From positions 124,001-188,000 of the forward strand of contig NZ_JAYLVL010000004.1 of NCBI RefSeq assembly GCF_046156175.1: a stretch of 64,000 bases of DNA. Reading direction: 5' to 3'. The stretch is from Lacisediminihabitans sp046156175. Its GTDB lineage: Bacteria > Actinomycetota > Actinomycetes > Actinomycetales > Microbacteriaceae. The notes beneath the pieces were generated by a model. It made no database searches. It was not told where the DNA came from and was given only the letters and a program-made list of their open reading frames with translations. Shown one piece after another: positions 27,080-36,989 of this stretch (positions are counted from its first letter, which is position 1; every line of letters starts with the position of its first letter). Made by a program: the position numbers and the translations under genes.

Positions 27080-28042
27080 TCAAGAATAGCTGATATCTCG
27101 GGCAGTGAGTGTCAACAGCGTCGCCTCTGGCCGGCAGGCGAAGCGGACCGGCGCGTAGATGGATGTTCCGAGCCCGGCCGACACGTTGAGATACGCGGTG
27201 CGACGGGCGTGCGTCCAGAGGCTGAGGCCCTTCACCTGGTCCCGCGGGATGTCGCAGTTGGTCACCAGGGCACCATAGCCGGGCACGCAGACCTGCCCGC
27301 CGTGGGTGTGGCCGGCGAAGATGAGCTCGGAGCCGTAGTTGACGAGGGAGTTGAGTACGCGCTGGTACGGCGAGTGGGTGAGGCCGATGGTCACGGGATT
27401 CGGCCCGCCCGATTCATCCGCCCAGCCCACGTTTTCGCGCATCTCGTCCATCGCGCCCGGGAGCTTCGCGAGCTTGTCCCACCCGACGTGGGCGTCGTTC
27501 ACCCCGAGGAATTCGAGGCGCGAGCCCTTGATGCTCATCGCCCTGGCGGTGTTGTTGAGGTCGAGCCAGCCGAGTCCTTCGAGATAGGAGGTGAGCCTGC
27601 CGTTGTCCAGGCGGGCCTGCGTGTGGTCCGCCTTCGACGGTGCGGTGAAGTAGGTGAACGGATTCTTGGCTACGGGCCCGAAATAGTCGTTGGAGCCGTG
27701 CACGAACACGCCAGGGATGCCGCGGAAGGGCTCGAGGGCGTACTCCACACCCTCGATCCCCCGTTCGTGGCCGAGGTTGTCGCCGGTGTCGACCACGAGG
27801 TCGGGCTCATACACCGCTAGGCCGCGGATCCACTCCTGCTTGTCGCGCTGCCACGGGGCCATGTGAAGGTCTGCGAGATGCAAGACGGTGAGGGGACGCG
27901 CCCCCGGCTGCAGCACCGGCACGGTGTGAGTGCGCAACGTGAACCGGTTGCGCTCCACCAGGGCGCCCCACGCGAGACTGCCGAGTCCGACCGCAGCGAC
28001 AGCCAGGGCAGCCGAGACCGCCCGTTCGGATGCCCTGCTCAC
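27080..28042 (-). CDS. Membrane-anchored metallophosphoesterase
   Basis: 320 residues from GTG 28042, whose codon overlaps the stop of the upstream PBP gene; a longer upstream frame lies wholly in PBP and is rejected. One N-terminal hydrophobic helix (residues 10-28) anchors it. The calcineurin-like motifs are complete: LHLADLHM (DxH), VVDTGDNLG (GDx), GSNDYFG (GNxE variant with Asp), and IFAGHTHGGQV (GHTH). Such proteins hydrolyse phosphodiesters such as UDP-linked or lipid-linked envelope substrates. Coupling with a class A PBP suggests a cell-wall role. The GSND for GNHD change is common in this YkuE-like group. Confidence 0.88.
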   Translation of the reverse strand: MSRASERAVSAALAVAAVGLGSLAWGALVERNRFTLRTHTVPVLQPGARPLTVLHLADLHMAPWQRDKQEWIRGLAVYEPDLVVDTGDNLGHERGIEGVEYALEPFRGIPGVFVHGSNDYFGPVAKNPFTYFTAPSKADHTQARLDNGRLTSYLEGLGWLDLNNTARAMSIKGSRLEFLGVNDAHVGWDKLAKLPGAMDEMRENVGWADESGGPNPVTIGLTHSPYQRVLNSLVNYGSELIFAGHTHGGQVCVPGYGALVTNCDIPRDQVKGLSLWTHARRTAYLNVSAGLGTSIYAPVRFACRPEATLLTLTARDISYS

Positions 28043-30654
28043 TTGGGGCAGACCCCGCCCGGGTCGCTTCCGTCGGGCTTGCCATACACCGTGAGGGTGA
28101 CCGGATCGGTCTTGGTGGCCGGCGATCCCGACGAGGGGTTCGAGGCTTGCACGATACAGACGCTGTCGCTCTGGCCGGGCAGCGGATTGCCCTTCGCCCA
28201 CTGGTAGCTGATCTTGCTCGGGTCGAAGCCCGCGCTCGCGATCGCCGCATCCGCGACCTGGCGGGTGAGCCCGGTCACGTTCGGCATCGTGGTGGACAGG
28301 CTGCCATCACTGGTGAAGACGGTGATGTTCGCGCCGGAGGGCACCTTCGAGCCCGCGGCGGGATCGGTGCGGGTGATACGACCGGCGGGCAGTCCAGAGG
28401 CTTCCGGGCCGCCATCCGTGTACTGGAACTTGAGGCTGGTCAGCAGCTTCTGGGCCTGGTCCGTGGTCTGGCCGGTGAGGCTCGGCACGATCGCCGACGA
28501 GCCACCGAGCATTGCAGCGGACGCCGCGGGGAACGACTTCTCCCCGCCGTACTTGGCGTCCGCCGGCTTCATGATGGCCTTGAAGATGTTGAAGCGCGCG
28601 TAGGAGGCGTAGTTCTGGCGGGTGATCGGGTTGGTGTTCTTTCGAAGGCTGGTGTGTCCCGAGATGTTGCCGGTCCAGACCGCGGTGCCGATCTTGGTCG
28701 TCGTTCCCATGATCCACACGTGATCCGCCGTGTCGCTCGTGCCGGTCTTTCCACCGATCGCCAGCCCGTCGCGAGGGTTGCCGGGGGAGCTGGTGCCACT
28801 CTGCATGCTTCCGGCCATCGCGTTGAGCGTGCCAGCGGCGACGTCGGCGGAGATGCCCTGGTTGCAGGTCTTGGTCTGGCCCGCCAGGGTCTTGCCCGCG
28901 GCATCCACCACGCTGTCGATGATGATCGGCTCGCAGTGGTTGCCGTTTGCTCCGACGGCTGCGGCGGCCGCGGCGATGGTCAGCGGCGCCTGCTCGTTGG
29001 AGCCGAGGATGGTGTTCGGATTGGTGTTCAGCGGAGTTCCGTCGGCTCGATGCGCACCGAGACTCGCGGCGGTGTCTCGGATCGAGCAGAGGTCCTGCCG
29101 CTGGGCCATTTGCATGAACGAGTTGTTGACCGAGCCGATCAGGGCGGACTTGACGGTCATGTAACTGCCGCTGCCGCTGTCGTTCTTGAGGAGGAACGTA
29201 CCACCGTTGGCCAGCGGAACGCCTCCGCAGTTGAAGCTGGAGAACTTGTAGGTCTGCGGGCTGTGACCGTCGACCAGGTCGTTGAGGCCGTGTCCGGTCT
29301 GGAGCCAGTTGGCGAGGTCGAAGACCTTGTAGGTGGACCCGGTGGGGAATCCGCGCGATCCGCCGTAGGGGAAGTCAGTGCTGAAGTTGACCGCGGTGGT
29401 GGTCTGCGGATCCGCGCCCGGCGCGTCGTCGAAGAGCTTGTTCTGAGTCATCACCAGGATGCGGCCAGTGCCGCCCTCGACGGTGTCGGCCGCTGCGCCG
29501 AGCGGGAAGCGCGCCTCGCTCGGTGGGGCCTGCTGCGCGATACTCGCGGACGCGGCGTCCTGCAGGTCGAGGTCGATGGACGTGTAGATCTTGTAGCCGC
29601 CCTTATCCCAGTTCGCCTGGCGTTCGGCGGCAGTGGCTCCGAGCGACTCGAGCACCGGAGCCGCTCCGGGGAACTTCTTGGCGTCGGCCGTGATGACCTT
29701 CGAGACGTAGTCGCAGGGCCACTTCGCGTTGACCTCGATGGCGTTGCGGCATCCATTGAACTGGGGGGTGAGCTTGACGTACGACTCGATCGTGGTGGCG
29801 ATCGCGTCCTCGTGCTGCTTCTGGGTGATGTCTTTCTCCGCGAGCATGGCGTTGAGGATCTGGTCACGGCGCAACTTGTTCGCCGGATACCGCTTCGGAT
29901 CGAGGAGATTCTGAGCGGTGGGCTGCTGCACGATCGCGATCAGGCTGGCGGCCTGCGGAAGCGTCACGTCTTTCGCGGACACGCCGTAATAGAGCTGGGC
30001 CGCGGACTCCACACCGTAGGTGTTCGAGCCCATTCCCACGATGTTGAGATAACCGAGCAGGATCTCCTTCTTCGTGTAGGCCTTGTCGAGGCCGATCGCG
30101 AGCTTCATCTCCTTGAGCTTGCGGTCGATGGAGTATCCGCTCGCCGCCTTGATCGCGGCGTCCCGCTCCTTGCCGGTCTTCGTCGTGAAGGCTTCCTGCA
30201 CCAGGATGTTCTTCACGAGCTGCATGTCGAGGGTCGAGCTTCCGCTCTGTTGGCCGCCCTGGGTGTTCGTGATGGCGGCGCGCGCGATCGACGGCACATC
30301 CACCCCGCCGTGATCGTAGAAGCGACGGTCTTCACCGTCTACTGCGCCCTGTTTGAGGAACGGCGAGACGGCATCCCATCCCACGACCTGGCGATTCTGC
30401 TTGTAAATCGTCGCGATCTTCTCGGGCTGTCCTCCGCGCATGGCGAAGATCTGGTTCTGCTGCGAGGGAGCGCTGATCTTGATCGAGTCGGGCAGGTTCT
30501 CGAAGATGTCGATGGAGCCCTGCGCCGTCATGCTGGTGACGGCGATGGCAGGGGTGACCATCGCGGTGACCAGAACGCCGGCGAGAACGCTGAAGCCGAG
30601 GAGGCCGAGCAGACCTCCGAGCACGCCGGACGGCTTCAATTTTTGGGCAGACAT
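28039..30654 (-). CDS. Class A penicillin-binding protein with PASTA domains
   Basis: 871 residues. A signal anchor (about 10-40) is followed by a GT51 glycosyltransferase domain with GAVDGEDRRFYDHGG and the Q-x2-K-like QLVKNILVQE, then a transpeptidase domain with the SxxK serine in TGSTYKVF (about 440), SVN in IGSVNNSF and KTG in GGKTGTSD. Two PASTA repeats occupy about 705-845. It polymerises and crosslinks peptidoglycan outside the membrane; PASTA domains are thought to bind wall fragments or lipid II. The domain order matches the PonA-type PBPs of Actinobacteria. It is divergent from the DUF4177 gene and coupled to the metallophosphoesterase. Confidence 0.95.
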   Translation of the reverse strand: MSAQKLKPSGVLGGLLGLLGFSVLAGVLVTAMVTPAIAVTSMTAQGSIDIFENLPDSIKISAPSQQNQIFAMRGGQPEKIATIYKQNRQVVGWDAVSPFLKQGAVDGEDRRFYDHGGVDVPSIARAAITNTQGGQQSGSSTLDMQLVKNILVQEAFTTKTGKERDAAIKAASGYSIDRKLKEMKLAIGLDKAYTKKEILLGYLNIVGMGSNTYGVESAAQLYYGVSAKDVTLPQAASLIAIVQQPTAQNLLDPKRYPANKLRRDQILNAMLAEKDITQKQHEDAIATTIESYVKLTPQFNGCRNAIEVNAKWPCDYVSKVITADAKKFPGAAPVLESLGATAAERQANWDKGGYKIYTSIDLDLQDAASASIAQQAPPSEARFPLGAAADTVEGGTGRILVMTQNKLFDDAPGADPQTTTAVNFSTDFPYGGSRGFPTGSTYKVFDLANWLQTGHGLNDLVDGHSPQTYKFSSFNCGGVPLANGGTFLLKNDSGSGSYMTVKSALIGSVNNSFMQMAQRQDLCSIRDTAASLGAHRADGTPLNTNPNTILGSNEQAPLTIAAAAAAVGANGNHCEPIIIDSVVDAAGKTLAGQTKTCNQGISADVAAGTLNAMAGSMQSGTSSPGNPRDGLAIGGKTGTSDTADHVWIMGTTTKIGTAVWTGNISGHTSLRKNTNPITRQNYASYARFNIFKAIMKPADAKYGGEKSFPAASAAMLGGSSAIVPSLTGQTTDQAQKLLTSLKFQYTDGGPEASGLPAGRITRTDPAAGSKVPSGANITVFTSDGSLSTTMPNVTGLTRQVADAAIASAGFDPSKISYQWAKGNPLPGQSDSVCIVQASNPSSGSPATKTDPVTLTVYGKPDGSDPGGVCPK

Positions 30655-30704
30655 AGAATCAGGGTAAGGGATGATCGCCCTGTCGAACCTGAAGGGATGC
30701 CGGG

Positions 30705-30866
30705 ATGACCACGTGGGAATACGTCACCACTCCGCTTATCGTGCACAATACCGCCGCGATTCTGAACAACTGGGGTTCGGAGGGCTGGGAGCTCGTGCAG
30801 GTGGTCACCGGACCCGAAGGCGGCCTCGTCGCCTACCTGAAGCGTGCCAAGAACGAGGAGAACTGA
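30705..30866 (+). CDS. DUF4177-type small protein
   Basis: 53 residues, beginning MTTWEYVTTPLIVHN and containing NNWGSEGWELVQVV, the core of the DUF4177 family, followed by a basic tail. The gene is intact, with GGGATG just before the start. Its stop overlaps the start of the RidA gene (TGATG), and this DUF4177-RidA pairing is frequent in Microbacteriaceae. Function is unknown. It is divergent from the PBP gene with 50 bases between starts, so the promoters overlap or are back to back. Confidence 0.85.
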   Translation: MTTWEYVTTPLIVHNTAAILNNWGSEGWELVQVVTGPEGGLVAYLKRAKNEEN

Positions 30867-31327
30867 TGTCTGTCATTGCCGACCGTCTGACTGAGCTCGG
30901 GCTCGAACTGCCCGCGCTCGCCGCTCCCGCCGGGGTCTACATCCCCGCTGTCGTCAGCGGCAACCTCGTGTTCACGTCGGGGCAGCTGCCCTTCACCGCA
31001 GGTGCGCTTCCCGCTACCGGCAAGGTCGGTGCGGCCGTCACTGCCGAGGACGCCAAGACCTACGCCGCGACCTGTGTGCTGAACGCGCTCGCTGCCGTGG
31101 AATCCGCGATCGGGTCGCTGGATCGGGTCACCCGCGTCGTGAAGGTCGTCGGCTTCGTGTCGTCCGACCCGGCGTTCACCGGCCAGCCTGGCGTCATCAA
31201 CGGGGCATCCGAACTGCTCGGGGAGATCTTCGGTGACCGGGGGGTGCACGCCCGGAGCGCGGTGGGCGTGGCGGTGTTGCCGCTCGACTCGCCGGTCGAG
31301 GTGGAGTTGATCGTCGAGTTCGCTTGA
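30866..31327 (+). CDS. RidA-family enamine/imine deaminase
   Basis: 153 residues. The start ATG at 30866 overlaps the preceding stop. Family features include VVSGNLVFTSGQLPF near the N-terminus, VVKVVGFVSSDPAF in the middle, and GDRGVHARSAVGVAVLPLDS, where RidA carries its catalytic Arg. It hydrolyses reactive enamines such as 2-aminoacrylate released by PLP enzymes. It belongs to the longer YjgH/TdcF-like RidA subgroup with about 150 residues. Confidence 0.92.
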   Translation: MSVIADRLTELGLELPALAAPAGVYIPAVVSGNLVFTSGQLPFTAGALPATGKVGAAVTAEDAKTYAATCVLNALAAVESAIGSLDRVTRVVKVVGFVSSDPAFTGQPGVINGASELLGEIFGDRGVHARSAVGVAVLPLDSPVEVELIVEFA

Positions 31328-31330
31328 GCC

Positions 31331-31439
31331 GGTCTCGATACGCGCCGTAGACGGCGCTACTCGACCAGCCGCCGTGGACGGCGGTACTCGAGCACCGTGA
31401 TTCGGCGATCGAGTAGGCCGCCCAGCGGGCGTATCGAGA

Positions 31440-31442
<3 letters not shown>
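31331..31442. repeat. Dispersed repeat cluster between ridA and acs
   Basis: The gap between the two convergent genes is filled by copies of the repeat also seen at 11,690 and in dnaX: a reverse copy at 31331-31367 (GGTCTCGATACG...CTACTCGACC), a partial copy near 31370-31395, and a forward copy at 31407-31441 (GATCGAGTAG...GTATCGAGATC). The acs stop codon TGA (31440-31442, minus strand) lies at the edge of the forward copy. The palindromes might end transcription from both sides. Confidence 0.85.
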
Positions 31443-33410
<1,968 letters not shown>

Positions 33411-33538
33411 CGGTATCCCTCGCGAAGGCGGCGGGCGTCGATGCCCGAGCAGAGTAGTGATCCGATACTAAGCCGCTCGCGGGTTGCGCTCCGTTGCGAC
33501 CATTCTGGGAGTGTCCCCTGATCGCGGGGGTTTGTCTC

Positions 33539-33566
33539 TTGCGCCGGGGTTCTGCCGGAGTACACT
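33539..33566 (+). promoter_or_regulatory. Promoter of the 6C RNA
   Basis: TTGCGC (33539-33544) and TACACT (33561-33566) are spaced by 16 bases. The predicted transcription start is about 33572. Both elements are recognisable matches to sigma-70-type hexamers, and the terminator at the end of the RNA fits a short independent transcript. Confidence 0.65.
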
Positions 33567-33571
33567 AGGGG

Positions 33572-33673
33572 CGTTGAATGCAAATTCGATAAGCAACGCG
33601 CAGTGATTCCCCCCAATCCAGCGTTGCTGTGGCGGCGCCGGTTCCCCCCAACAGGCGCCGCCCCTCTTCTTTT
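33572..33673 (+). ncRNA. 6C small RNA
   Basis: Two hairpins each present six C bases in the loop. Hairpin 1 has stem GCAACGC (33593-33599) with GCGTTGC (33621-33627) and the C run at 33609-33614. Hairpin 2 has stem GGCGGCGCC (33631-33639) with GGCGCCGCC (33654-33662), the C run at 33644-33649, and ends in CCTCTTCTTTT, so it doubles as a Rho-independent terminator. This matches the 6C motif known from Actinobacteria, a trans-acting RNA whose C-rich loops pair with G-rich ribosome-binding sites. It lies between acs and the tad operon. Confidence 0.9.
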
Positions 33674-33778
33674 AACGCCCATCTCTCTCTTCCTCCCCCA
33701 GCGTGCCTTGTTGCGAGTTCTCCCCGGTCGGGGATCGAGGCCACCGGATGCCCCGGGGGTTGGCCCTACCGTCGTGTC

Positions 33779-34834
33779 ATGCCGTCCGCCGCTCCGTTCG
33801 ATCCGTCCATATCGCTCGCCTCGGGCAAGGAGCGTTTCGTCGCACGCCGGCCGGGGGCGGAGCCCGCACCGACCGTGCGGCGGCGAACTCTCGCCGGCTT
33901 CGAGCTCGACGAATTCGGGCCGCTTTCCGACTTCGTCGCCGACGCGGCGGTCACGGATGTCTTCGTGAACGGGCCGACGGAAGTCTGGGTCGACCGCGGC
34001 CACGGCGCCGTGCGACAGGAGCCCTTCGCATGGGACGAAGGCGTGCTGCGCGATCTCGCCGTGCGTCTGATCGGGCGGGGCGGACGCCACATCGACGAAG
34101 CCACTCCCTGTGTCGATGTGCGACTGCACGACGGCATCCGCATCCACTCGGTTCTTCCCCCGATCTCCCCGGCTGGCACGCTCCTCTCTATCCGCCTTCC
34201 CCGGGTGGAAAGACTCGGGCTCGCTGACCTCGACGCGGCCGGCTTCTTCTCGCTGATTGACCTCGGAACCGTGTCGCAGTTGGTTGCCAGACGCGAGAAC
34301 CTGCTCATCACCGGAGCGGGCGGAAGCGGCAAGACCACACTGCTCGCGGCGTTGCTCTCGAGTGCGCACGCCGGCGATCGGATCATCGCCATCGAGGATG
34401 TCGGAGAGCTGCGGGTGACGCATCCGCACTTCGTCTCACTCGAGGCCCGCCAAGCGAATCTGGAGGGTGCCGGGCACCTCGGTCTCGAACGCCTGGTGCG
34501 GGAGGCCTTGCGGATGCGCCCCGACCGCCTCGTACTCGGTGAGTGTCGCGGCGCGGAGATCCGGGAGCTGCTCGCGGCGCTCAACACCGGTCACGACGGG
34601 GGAGCGGGCACCCTGCATGCCAACTCCCTGGACGATGTGCCCGCGCGCATCGAAGCGCTCGGTGCGCTCGCCGGGATGACCGCGACGGCCATCGCGAGGC
34701 AGACGGTGAGTGCGATCGGCACCGTGTTGCACCTCGAGCGCGATCGCGACACCAGGCGGTTGGCGCAGATCGGGCGATTCGCGCTCGATCGGCGCGATCG
34801 CCTGTGCATGGTGGAGTCCCATGGCGAGGCGTGA
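33779..34834 (+). CDS. tadA: Tad/Flp pilus assembly ATPase
   Basis: 351 residues from ATG 33779; the in-frame extension upstream crosses the 6C RNA and is rejected. Secretion ATPase of the CpaF/TadA type: N-terminal domain with DVFVNGPTEVWVDR, Walker A ITGAGGSGKTTLLAALL, an Asp box (IIAIEDVGEL), Walker B-like DRLVLGECRGAEI and a His box GAGTLHANS. It powers assembly or secretion of Flp-type pilins at the inner face of the membrane. It starts a five-gene block that ends before topA, the same order seen for Rv3659c-Rv3654c in mycobacteria. Confidence 0.92.
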   Translation: MPSAAPFDPSISLASGKERFVARRPGAEPAPTVRRRTLAGFELDEFGPLSDFVADAAVTDVFVNGPTEVWVDRGHGAVRQEPFAWDEGVLRDLAVRLIGRGGRHIDEATPCVDVRLHDGIRIHSVLPPISPAGTLLSIRLPRVERLGLADLDAAGFFSLIDLGTVSQLVARRENLLITGAGGSGKTTLLAALLSSAHAGDRIIAIEDVGELRVTHPHFVSLEARQANLEGAGHLGLERLVREALRMRPDRLVLGECRGAEIRELLAALNTGHDGGAGTLHANSLDDVPARIEALGALAGMTATAIARQTVSAIGTVLHLERDRDTRRLAQIGRFALDRRDRLCMVESHGEA

Positions 34835-35753
34835 CCGCCCGGCCGATCTCGAACCGCTCGCCGCCGTCGTGCAGCGCCTCGGAGTGCTGCTCGCCGCGGG
34901 AGTCGCTCCCGCATCGGGCTGGGCGTATGTCGCGGAAGCCGCCCGGGGCCCCGCCGCCGCCGGAGCCCGAGCAGTGGCCGATGTCGCGGCCCGCGGTGGA
35001 TCGGTCACTGACGCGATCGTCTCTGTCGCCTCAGCGCGTCGCGCGGATCGTGCGGCCTGGCGCGGTCTCGCCGCTGCGTGGCTCGTCGCCACCGATGCAG
35101 GCGCACCGCTGGCACCGACCCTCTCCGAACTGTCCGCAACGCTCCGTTCACTCGCCCAGAACCAGCGGGATGTCGAAACGGCGCTCGCCGGTCCGGTGGC
35201 GACGGCCCGAATGGTGATGGTGCTGCCGCTCGTGGGAATCCTGTTCGGCCTGGCCCTCGGGTTCGACTCGCTCCACGTGCTCTTCGCCACGCCGCCCGGG
35301 CTGGTGTGTCTCGCACTCGGAACACTGCTGATCGTGCTGGCCCAGCTGTGGAACCGGCGGCTGCTCCGCGGGGCCCGGCCGACCAACCTCACCCCGGGCC
35401 TCGCGCTCGACCTCATGGCGATCGCGGTGTCGGGCGGCGCATCACTGTCGCGGGCGGAGCGTGCGGTCGCGGATGCTCGCGAGGTCTGCGGCATCGATCC
35501 CGACGACAGCGACGCGGCGATCGCGGAGGTGCTCGAACTCAGTCGAAGGGCGGGCGTGCCGGCGGCGGCATTGTTGCACGCGGAGGCGGTCGAGGCTCGC
35601 CGTTCCGCCCGGAGCGCGGGGGAGCGGGCGGCCGCGACGCTCGGGGTCACGCTCATGCTGCCGCTCGGCGTGTGCATCCTCCCCGCCTTCATGGTGCTCG
35701 GGGTGGCGCCGCTGCTCATCGCCGTCCTCTCGTCCACAGTGACCGGGTTGTGA
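34821..35753 (+). CDS. Type II secretion F-domain protein, fused TadB/TadC type
   Basis: 310 residues from ATG 34821, overlapping tadA by 14 bases. Two F-type modules are visible: a first from about residue 10 with QRLGVLLAAGVAPASGWAYV and helices near 115-165, and a second from about 190 with LMAIAVSGGASLSRAERAVA and two C-terminal helices. Most Tad systems use two separate proteins, so this single gene seems to supply both membrane platform halves. It should pair with TadA at the membrane base of the pilus. Confidence 0.82.
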   Translation: MARRDRPADLEPLAAVVQRLGVLLAAGVAPASGWAYVAEAARGPAAAGARAVADVAARGGSVTDAIVSVASARRADRAAWRGLAAAWLVATDAGAPLAPTLSELSATLRSLAQNQRDVETALAGPVATARMVMVLPLVGILFGLALGFDSLHVLFATPPGLVCLALGTLLIVLAQLWNRRLLRGARPTNLTPGLALDLMAIAVSGGASLSRAERAVADAREVCGIDPDDSDAAIAEVLELSRRAGVPAAALLHAEAVEARRSARSAGERAAATLGVTLMLPLGVCILPAFMVLGVAPLLIAVLSSTVTGL

Positions 35754-35856
35754 CGCCGGTGCACCGATGGACGAGCGCCGACACCTGGCAGTCGCCTCCG
35801 GCTGCACGCTGATGGTGCACGGCAGCCCGCCGGGCAATTCACGGAAGGAATGGTCG

Positions 35857-36036
35857 ATGGGGAAGAAACTGCGTTCGAGGCTCCACGAAGAAGACGGGGC
35901 GGCGACCGCCGAATACGCAATTGCCACGCTGGCCGCTGTCGGATTCGCGGGGCTGCTCGTCGCCATCCTGCGCAGCGACGAGGTGCGGGGGATGCTCACC
36001 GAGCTCGTGCATCGTGCGCTCACGTTCACCGGGTGA
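35857..36036 (+). CDS. DUF4244 Flp-pilin-like protein
   Basis: 59 residues from ATG 35857 with GGAAGGAA upstream. The N-terminus is charged and ends in EEDGAATAEYAIATLAAVGFAGLL, a pilin-like cleavage/hydrophobic segment with the AEYA signature of the DUF4244 family. In tad loci this is the presumed pilin subunit. It lies between the platform gene and the TadE-like gene with one base to the next start. Confidence 0.9.
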   Translation: MGKKLRSRLHEEDGAATAEYAIATLAAVGFAGLLVAILRSDEVRGMLTELVHRALTFTG

Positions 36037-36037
36037 G

Positions 36038-36379
36038 GTGGCGCGCAGGTTGGCCGACGCCGAGCGGGGCAGTGTGACGGCGGAGTTCGCCACGGTCATC
36101 CCGGCTGCGCTGCTGGTGCTGGCTGCCTGCCTGGGCGGGCTGCAGCTCTCCAGCCAGCAGCTGAGGCTCCAGCAGGTGGCGGCGATGGCAGCGCGCGCGG
36201 TCGCCCGCGGCGAGCCGGTCGGCGCCGCGGGCGGTCTCGTGCGGGGAGCGACCCTTCGGGTGGAGCACCGGGGAGAGTTCGCCTGCGTCACGGCATCCGC
36301 TCCCGGTTCCAGCGCCGCGGGGGTGATCGGTGCGGTCACGGTGAGCGCCGTGAGCTGTGCGCTAGACGGCGGACGCTGA
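36038..36379 (+). CDS. TadE-like minor pilin
   Basis: 113 residues from GTG 36038, one base after the DUF4244 stop. It begins VARRLADAERGSVTAEFATV, with the GSVTAEFA segment typical of TadE at the start of the single hydrophobic helix. The extracytoplasmic part carries two Cys (FACVTA and VSCAL) that could form a disulphide. Its stop overlaps the next start (TGATG). It probably acts as a pseudopilin in assembly. Confidence 0.85.
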   Translation: MARRLADAERGSVTAEFATVIPAALLVLAACLGGLQLSSQQLRLQQVAAMAARAVARGEPVGAAGGLVRGATLRVEHRGEFACVTASAPGSSAAGVIGAVTVSAVSCALDGGR

Positions 36380-36825
36380 TGCGGCGATTTCTGATGCGGC
36401 GATTTCTGATGCGGCGCTCTTCGATGCACCGCTCCCTGATGACGTGGGCGATCGAGGGCGAAAGCGGGTCCGGATCGGTGCTCGCCGTCGCAATCGTCGC
36501 GGCGATGCTGATGCTGTTCTCCCTTCTGTTGCCGGTCGTGACAGTGTTTTCGGTGCAGCAGCGCGCGGCCGGGGCGGCGGATGCGGCGGCGCTCGCCGCG
36601 GCGGATGTCGCGGTGGGCATCCGCTCGGGAAGCCCGTGTGAGACGGCATCCACCGTCGCTGTCGCGAACACGACACGACTGGACGGATGCCTCGTCGAGG
36701 ACACCACCGCGACCGTGCGTGTCACGGCCTCGGTGCTCGGTTTCGTGGTGTCCGCCCGTGCCACCGCGGGGCGTCCGCCCAGTGAGATAGCGGAGCGAGC
36801 CGGGCTAACTGGGGGTGGTGGATGA
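36379..36825 (+). CDS. TadG-like (Rv3654c-type) protein
   Basis: 148 residues if begun at ATG 36379. The segment EGESGSGSVLAVAIVAAMLM is the prepilin-like hydrophobic region, followed by RAAGAADAAALAAADVAVG, the typical TadG/Rv3654c stretch. The N-terminus is a short tandem repeat: MRRFL occurs twice, encoded by identical 15-base units, and there are five candidate ATG codons (36379, 36394, 36409, 36424 and 36439). The last gives the most family-like N-terminus (MTWAIEGES). Function: minor secreted component of the Tad apparatus. Confidence 0.8.
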   Translation: MRRFLMRRFLMRRSSMHRSLMTWAIEGESGSGSVLAVAIVAAMLMLFSLLLPVVTVFSVQQRAAGAADAAALAAADVAVGIRSGSPCETASTVAVANTTRLDGCLVEDTTATVRVTASVLGFVVSARATAGRPPSEIAERAGLTGGGG

Positions 36826-36989
36826 AGCGGCCGTCAGGTTTCTGTGTGTATGGTGTGCGTGTCGGGACCACCACCGATATCTCCGATGCCCGGTGAAGAG
36901 CATCAGCGGGGCCGCCCTAGGCTGGGCGAGGTTTCGTTTCACCCGGAGACCCATAGAGGCGGCGGCAGTCGCAGTAGTCAAGGAGTCAA

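Noticed and set aside
28030..30708. Long open frame of 892 codons antisense to the PBP gene
   Set aside because: It is a GC-skew shadow: Arg/Gly/Asp/Val-rich, with no domains, and it covers a gene with intact PBP motifs.
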